Part shown: in pieces, positions 58,259 to 64,000 of the stretch
Layout: each line of letters opens with the position of its first letter
Position numbering within the stretch: position 1 is the stretch's first letter
Assembly (NCBI GenBank): GCA_902524845.1
Contig: CABZEW010000003.1
Coordinates: 20,514 to 84,513 of the forward strand
Origin: an uncultured Alphaproteobacteria bacterium
GTDB taxonomy: Bacteria; Pseudomonadota; Alphaproteobacteria; Rhodobacterales; Rhodobacteraceae
DNA length: 64,000 bases
Reading direction: 5' to 3'
Notes under the pieces: model-generated
The model's input: only the letters and a program-made list of their open reading frames with translations
Database searches by the model: none
What the model was told of the DNA's origin: nothing
Position numbers and translations under genes: made by a program

Positions 58259-60028
58259 ATGTCAAAAGTTAAGCGCAAACTAACCACTATCCTCGCTACC
58301 GATTGTGTTGGCTTTAGCAAAAGAATGGATGAGAATGAAGAACTAACACTTGAAAACCTAAAAGCCTGCAGATCTATAATTGATCCACAGATAAAAGAAT
58401 TTGGAGGACGCATTTTCTATACTGCAGGAGACTCAGTTATAGCTGAATTTGACAGCCCAATTGAATGCGTAAATGCGGCAATAGGTTTCCAAAAAGCAAT
58501 AAATGATAGAAATAATATTATTCCTCCACATTCACGACTTGACTGGAGAGTAGGTATCCATCTCGACGATGTCATTATAGAAGGAGATAATGTCTATGGT
58601 AATGGCGTAAACATCGCCGCTAGACTAGAGACTGCGTGTGCTCCTGGACAAATACTTCTTTCCACAGCTGTTCAAGATCAAGTTAATAAAAAAGTAAAAT
58701 TTACTATTGAAGATGCGGGGACCAAGTCCCTAAAAAATATTGATGAAGCCTTTCAAGTATATGGAATCTCACCTTCTGGTGAAAAGATTTCTAAGACCGA
58801 TGCGATAAAGGAAAAAGACGCGCAAGAAGCAATTAAAAGTTATAAGCCAAAATTAGCAGTTCTGCCTTTTGATAATATGAATAATGATGAAGATAGCGGG
58901 TATTTAGTTGACGGTGTTGTTGAAGACCTGATAACAGAGTTTTCACGAATAAGAGAACTTGAGGTTTTATCCAGACAGTCGTGTTTCGAATTTCGTGATG
59001 CTTCCAGCAGTATAAGAGATTTTTGCAGAAAATTTGGGGTAGATTACGCAGTTTCAGGCAGTATTCGTACATCTGGAAAACGAGTTAGAATTTCTGTCGA
59101 GCTATCTGACTCGAGTGATGGCAATGCTCTTTGGAACAACAAATACGATCGTATTCTAGAGGACATTTTTGATGTGCAGGATGAAATTGTAAGAAAAATA
59201 TCGCTAGCACTTTTAGGTGAAATTGAAATTTCAAGCCTCGAGCGAGCCAATCGCAAACCAACAGAAAATCTTACTTCGTATGAATTATTGTTGAGGGGAA
59301 AAGTATTACATCACAAATTTAAAAGGGAGGCCTGCCTAGAAGCTATAGACTCCTTTAATCAAGCTATCAAAGCCGATAGCAATAATGGTCAGGCATATGC
59401 TTGGAAGGCTTGCGCTATAGGACAGGGGATGGGACGCGGATATTTGGAAGGTGATATGCAAGAATGGTGGAACAATTCAATGCAGTGTATAGAGCAGGCT
59501 CAACAGCTTAATGACAATGATTTTGAAGTCCATAGAATGCTCGCTGAAGTTGCATTAAGCACACACGACTTTAAAGCGGGAGAAAGACACGCACGCACCT
59601 CATTCAAAATGGTGCCAAATGATCCCAGGGTATTATCCGTATATGGTGAGATTCTATCTAGAACGGGTTCAACAGAAAGGGGAATAGAGCTTCTAGAAAG
59701 TGCTCTGGAATTGGATCCAATACCAATGGGAAAAACAAATACAGACCATAGAACAGGAGCTGTTCTTTTTGGATATTTTATGGATAGAAATAGCAGTAAA
59801 TGCAAAGAGCTCATAAATGACTTACAAGATATTGACTTTAAGTCATGGCTGGTCTCCGCAAAAATTTGTGATGATGAAGAGATAGAATATAAATCAGAAC
59901 CATGGTTTGCTGAGAATAAAGACCAATTCAAGGAAATGGACTGGCGAATGGAAATAGACAGATTTCATTTAAATAATGAAGGTTTGCAAAAATCACTTGA
60001 AAGCTTTGTCGAAGGTGTCTTCAATTAA
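58259..60028 (+). CDS. Class III adenylate/guanylate cyclase with TPR-like C-terminal half (paralog of 37380-39143)
   Basis: 589 aa; near-colinear with the other cyclase ('LTTILATDCVGFSKRM', 'FGGRIFYTAGDSVIAEF'). Confidence 0.9.
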   Translation: MSKVKRKLTTILATDCVGFSKRMDENEELTLENLKACRSIIDPQIKEFGGRIFYTAGDSVIAEFDSPIECVNAAIGFQKAINDRNNIIPPHSRLDWRVGIHLDDVIIEGDNVYGNGVNIAARLETACAPGQILLSTAVQDQVNKKVKFTIEDAGTKSLKNIDEAFQVYGISPSGEKISKTDAIKEKDAQEAIKSYKPKLAVLPFDNMNNDEDSGYLVDGVVEDLITEFSRIRELEVLSRQSCFEFRDASSSIRDFCRKFGVDYAVSGSIRTSGKRVRISVELSDSSDGNALWNNKYDRILEDIFDVQDEIVRKISLALLGEIEISSLERANRKPTENLTSYELLLRGKVLHHKFKREACLEAIDSFNQAIKADSNNGQAYAWKACAIGQGMGRGYLEGDMQEWWNNSMQCIEQAQQLNDNDFEVHRMLAEVALSTHDFKAGERHARTSFKMVPNDPRVLSVYGEILSRTGSTERGIELLESALELDPIPMGKTNTDHRTGAVLFGYFMDRNSSKCKELINDLQDIDFKSWLVSAKICDDEEIEYKSEPWFAENKDQFKEMDWRMEIDRFHLNNEGLQKSLESFVEGVFN

Positions 60029-60766
60029 CTGGCTCACCAGAGTACTTAAAGACAACGTTTTTGCTTGAATAGATAATCTTTCTATTCCCTTAATTTCCAT
60101 AATTATCTCAGTTATAAAAAGAACAGATATGTTATCACGCACAGTTACTTGGGCTATTTATGACTTTAGCCCAATAAATGAACCCACTTTCACTAGCGTA
60201 ATCAATCGAACTTTATCAAAACCGTCATTGAGAGGAAGTTTCAAATATTCAATACAAATTTTATTTTTTTTTCAATCTGGAAGAAATACAAAGAGTTAAT
60301 AAACTTCACCAATTGTTTTTCCCTCTTGCATTTCTAGAGCTCACTATCGGAGCCTAAATGGATGTATTGATTCCCTTAAGTTTTGCAAAGACATAAAAAA
60401 GCTCTTGATCAACTAAAACCCACAGTTCATCCCTATCTAAAATTCTAAATTTCTTTAAGTCTTGTCAAGACCTTACTTTAAACAATTACAAAACATCGAA
60501 GAGAGTTTCAGCACCCAATGTCACATCATCTATGTCACCACGTTTTACTTTTGCCTTTTTTTGCCTCTGATATAGGATAACTCGCAATGGTTTGCGAATG
60601 CGTATTATTGAACGTCATTTAATATGCTTTACCAATGGACGCGTCTGCCCTGGATACTATACCTAGTTATCTCATCAGCGTTATCTCTCTAGTGCTCTTG
60701 ATTTGGTTTACGGACCTTTATACTCTAACATTACGAGCTAAGGTCAATAATTAGTAAAGATTTTAT

Positions 60767-61201
60767 ATGTTAAATTATATTGTTTATTACAGTTTTTCTC
60801 AATCCGAAATAAGTAGTAGTGAGTTGGAAGGAATATTAAGAAAAGCACGGGAATGGAACGAGGCTCATGAAATCACAGGATTGCTCATTTATAGGTTTAA
60901 TAAAGTCTTTAGAAGAGGCAATTTTCTTCAGATTATTGAGGGACCCAAAAAATCGATCTTGTCTGCGTGGGAAAGAATATCTAACGACCCAAGGCACCAC
61001 ACCATAACTGTCCTAGAAGACGGACAATTCCAGGACAGAAATTTTTCAGCTTGGTCCATGGGTTTAAAAAACCTTAATACTGAGACATTGAATGAAGTTC
61101 CAGGATTTATTAATATTAATAATGATGAGTTTTGGTCAAATCCGAATAATTTAAAACCTACTGCTCTAGAGCTATTGAAAAAGTTCTATGATATGGGTTA
61201 A
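60767..61201 (+). CDS. BLUF (blue light using FAD) domain protein
   Basis: 144 aa; 'YIVYYSFSQSEISSSELEGILRKAREWNEAHEITGLLIY', 'GNFLQIIEGPK', 'DRNFSAWSMGLKNL' with conserved Tyr, Gln, Trp/Met positions. Confidence 0.88.
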   Translation: MLNYIVYYSFSQSEISSSELEGILRKAREWNEAHEITGLLIYRFNKVFRRGNFLQIIEGPKKSILSAWERISNDPRHHTITVLEDGQFQDRNFSAWSMGLKNLNTETLNEVPGFININNDEFWSNPNNLKPTALELLKKFYDMG

Positions 61202-61211
61202 AAATAAAGAT

Positions 61212-61373
61212 CTACGAAGACCTAATTATTTTCTGTTTGGCTTCTGAACTTAACGCTACTACAACGCCCCTACTTATTTTTTTTGTTTTTTCAAATGGCT
61301 CTTTTTTTTCATCCGCACCCTCAAGCTTGACAATTTTTTTCAAGCCTTGAGCTAGTATTTTTGAAGTAACCAT
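61212..61373 (-). CDS. Short hypothetical protein
   Basis: C-terminal part of ORF 61212-61445; start at 'MVTSKILAQGLKK' avoids overlap with M29 peptidase; charged composition. Confidence 0.35.
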   Translation of the reverse strand: MVTSKILAQGLKKIVKLEGADEKKEPFEKTKKISRGVVVALSSEAKQKIIRSS

Positions 61374-61380
61374 ATCTGTT

Positions 61381-62616
61381 TTAATCAACCCACTCACCTT
61401 TCCTAAAAATAGGGACTGTTTCTCCATTTTTTTCAAAGCCATCAATATCTACTTCTCCTGACCCGATCATCCAATCAATGTGGATCATGCTTGAGTTACC
61501 CCCTCTTTCATTAATTTCTGAAGTTGAAAGATTCTTTTCTCCTTTGAAGCATTTCGAATAACATTGCCCAAGTGCAATGTGACAAGCGGCATTTTCATCA
61601 AATAGTGTATTGTAAAAAAGAAGTCCTGAACTTGAAATTGGTGAGCTATTAGGTACAAGTGCTACTTCTCCTAATCTTCGGGCCCCTTCGTCAGAGTCCA
61701 AAACCTTTTTCAAAACGGTCTCACCCCTACTAGCTTTTGCCTCAGTTATACTTCCTTTTTCAAAAACAACTCGAATATCGTCAATCAATGTCCCTTGATG
61801 AGATAACGGTTTAGTAGATGATACATGCCCTTCAACTCTTAACGCATGCGGAGTTGTAAAGACTTCTTCAGAAGGAATATTAGGATTGCAAATTACACCA
61901 TTTTGAGACATTGAGGCGCCTCCCATCCACTCATGATCGTCAGCCAAGCCTACCCTTAAATCTGTTCCAGGCCCTTTAAAATGTATTTCTTTGAAATTTC
62001 TTTGATTTAACCACTCTCTTTTCTCTTTAAGCTTCTGATTATGTGTACTCCATGCCGCGACCGGGTCATCAGCGTTAACACGCGATGCCATAAAAATAGC
62101 CTCAGCTAACCGATTTTGTGCCTCAGCTTCAGCAAGATCAGGAAACATTCTTTTTGCCCAAGCCAAACCTGGCCAAGCGATGATATTCCAGTTAATTTCA
62201 AATTGTGTAATTCTTTCTCTCGCTGGTTTGTAAGCTTTAGAATTAGCCTTATTCGCTCGCCCAACTTTTTCTGGTTCCATATCTGATAACAACATCGGAT
62301 CGTCACCAGCAATTGCCATTCTAGCCGTATTATTATCAAAGGCTTCGCCCATACCCTTGTAAAGCCAGTCCGCTGCAACGTCAAAGCTTTCATCAGATGC
62401 ATACTTATAGCGCGCTAAAGTAATTTCACTGTCAGAAAAAAAGGGGGTGACCAAACCAGCACCTGCTTTATAGGCATGCTTTGCTATTAATCTGACTAGT
62501 GGTAGTGCATCTGAAGGAGCCGTAATCAGTAAGTTTTGTCCTCGTTTTAGCCCTACTCCAGTGTTCACTGAAAGCTCTGCGAGCTTTTCTAACTTCTCTA
62601 TGTCTATCGCATCCAT
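61381..62616 (-). CDS. Aminopeptidase, peptidase family M29
   Basis: Likely start MDAIDIEKLEKLAELSVNTG; 'GQNLLITAPSDALPLVRLIAKHAYKAGAGLV', 'NERGGNSSMIHIDWMIGSGEVDIDG'. Confidence 0.92.
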   Translation of the reverse strand: MDAIDIEKLEKLAELSVNTGVGLKRGQNLLITAPSDALPLVRLIAKHAYKAGAGLVTPFFSDSEITLARYKYASDESFDVAADWLYKGMGEAFDNNTARMAIAGDDPMLLSDMEPEKVGRANKANSKAYKPARERITQFEINWNIIAWPGLAWAKRMFPDLAEAEAQNRLAEAIFMASRVNADDPVAAWSTHNQKLKEKREWLNQRNFKEIHFKGPGTDLRVGLADDHEWMGGASMSQNGVICNPNIPSEEVFTTPHALRVEGHVSSTKPLSHQGTLIDDIRVVFEKGSITEAKASRGETVLKKVLDSDEGARRLGEVALVPNSSPISSSGLLFYNTLFDENAACHIALGQCYSKCFKGEKNLSTSEINERGGNSSMIHIDWMIGSGEVDIDGFEKNGETVPIFRKGEWVD

Positions 62617-62884
62617 ATTAAAAACCTTCCAAAACAAACAATACCATTTTCTTATTTCAAAATCTGCCCCGATTACAAATAACATAGAATCGATTTTAGC
62701 AAAGTACTCTTTAGAAATAATCAGCCTTTTAGAGAATTCAACCTAGGGTTAAGTATCGCTAGAAAAGATTACCACTTCTGGTTCTATGTGATTTTGTCTT
62801 TCCTTTAAATTTTAGCTCTTAGTTCGTACGCCGATAAATTACATGGACTATAGTGGCTTTAAAATCAATACATTTTTATCTTCT

Positions 62885-64000
62885 TCACGACAGCTTTTTT
62901 ATCGCGTTTTTCATAAAGCTTAAGCCAAGTTCAAACTGTGCTTTTTCAATGTATTCATCAGGTTGATGGGCCACAGAAATGTCGCCGGGGCCACATATCA
63001 CTGCAGAGTATCCTCTATCCTGGAATTGACCAGCTTCAGTACCATAGGAAACGAAATGGTTTCCATTATCTCCGGTTATTTGCCTCACAAAAGTTTCCGC
63101 TTCACCATTAGTTTCAGGTCTTAGGCCAGGCACTGCTGATCTATTAGAAACAACTATTTTTGCATCCGCGGAAACAGTTTTCATTTCAGACTCTATTTCT
63201 TTCACTTTTTTATTATATTTATCAATCCAAAAATCAACTTTTTGATCAGAGACTACCCTTATATCCATTTCAAAAATGCAATCTTTAGAAGTTATATTAT
63301 GTGCTGTTCCGCCTTTGATTACGCCAACATGAAGAGTAGTGTACGGAGGATCAAACAATTTAGCAGTTTCTGTTTGCACAGCTGTCTTATTGGCTACGTT
63401 CTGTTGGTTGGCCCACTCGATCAACTTTGCTCCATTCATTATTGCACTAACACCTCTATCCAGTATGGAAGAGTGAACTTCTTTTCCAATTAAATGTGTT
63501 GTAAATCCCAAAGCGCCCTTGTGTCCAGTTACCGCAAGCATGGTAGATGGTTCCCCAACAATAACCATACTAGCCTTCGGTAATTGCTTTATCATTTCAT
63601 CAATCATTGGCGGCGCACCAATACAACCCACTTCTTCATCGTAACTGAGCGCTATTTGAAGAGGTCTTTTCACGCCACTTTTTTTTGCTTCTATCATCGC
63701 CCAAATCGATAATGCATCAAACCCTTTCATGTCGCAAGACCCGCGGCCATAAAGCCTATTATTCTTTTCGGTCAGTACCCAGGGATCAGTACTCCAATCT
63801 TGGCCTTCAACCGGAACAACGTCTGTATGCCCAGATAGCACCACTCCTCCCTCGATTAGTGGACCAACATGCGCAAATAGAGACGCCTTGTTGTTATCCT
63901 CATTGTATTTTCTGCATGTTTTTATATCAAACGAGTTAAAATACGTCTCAACCCAGTCTATTAGCTCAAGATTACTTCTATCGCTAACAGTGGGGAAGCT
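62885..64000 (-). CDS. argE: Acetylornithine deacetylase (M20 peptidase), 5' end outside the window
   Basis: 'SGHTDVVPVEGQDWSTDPW', 'GRGSCDMKGFDAL', 'SYDEEVGCIGAPPMI'; frame remains open and homologous through 63845-64000 ('SFPTVSDRSNLELIDWVETYFNSFDIKTCRKYNEDNNKASLFAHVGPLIEGGVV'). Confidence 0.88.
   Translation of the reverse strand, partial: SFPTVSDRSNLELIDWVETYFNSFDIKTCRKYNEDNNKASLFAHVGPLIEGGVVLSGHTDVVPVEGQDWSTDPWVLTEKNNRLYGRGSCDMKGFDALSIWAMIEAKKSGVKRPLQIALSYDEEVGCIGAPPMIDEMIKQLPKASMVIVGEPSTMLAVTGHKGALGFTTHLIGKEVHSSILDRGVSAIMNGAKLIEWANQQNVANKTAVQTETAKLFDPPYTTLHVGVIKGGTAHNITSKDCIFEMDIRVVSDQKVDFWIDKYNKKVKEIESEMKTVSADAKIVVSNRSAVPGLRPETNGEAETFVRQITGDNGNHFVSYGTEAGQFQDRGYSAVICGPGDISVAHQPDEYIEKAQFELGLSFMKNAIKKLS

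Noticed and set aside
60029-60634. Possible further tRNA-Gln-type repeat in the long intergenic region (agacaacgtttttgct...)
   Set aside because: Only a few bases resemble the repeat head; the GATTTTCCTGATAAC core and tRNA half are absent.

Overview
The window is AT-rich bacterial chromosome, probably from a marine alphaproteobacterium (inferred from gene content only). It has two parts. (1) About 0-20.6 kb is accessory-looking. Eight same-strand copies of a ~120-170 bp repeat separate small, functionally unrelated gene modules: an oligopeptide ABC system, an acyl-CoA ligase, a methyltransferase, an SDR pair, an FG-GAP/ASPIC protein, a quinone oxidoreductase plus DUF924, and otsBA. The best copies end in an exact 3' half of tRNA-Gln(UUG): anticodon arm, variable loop, T-arm, acceptor strand and CCA. 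That half is preceded by a conserved arm carrying TTTTGACAACAG and CTGATAAC repeats. I read this as serial accretion of integrase-free, cassette-like elements at a tRNA-Gln attachment site, and it is the best candidate for an undescribed system here. No full tRNA and no recombinase gene is visible in the window. (2) About 21.6-64 kb looks like ordinary chromosome: a DEAD-box helicase, a spermidine operon with two AdoMet-decarboxylase-family genes, DMT transporters, CPA2 antiporter, photolyase/cryptochrome with DUF2805, GSTs, a tandem glycine riboswitch with gcvT-gcvH-gcvP, two paralogous class III cyclase/TPR proteins, a BLUF protein, an M29 peptidase, and argE running off the window edge. All calls come from reading the sequence and the supplied translations. 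No database searches were run.
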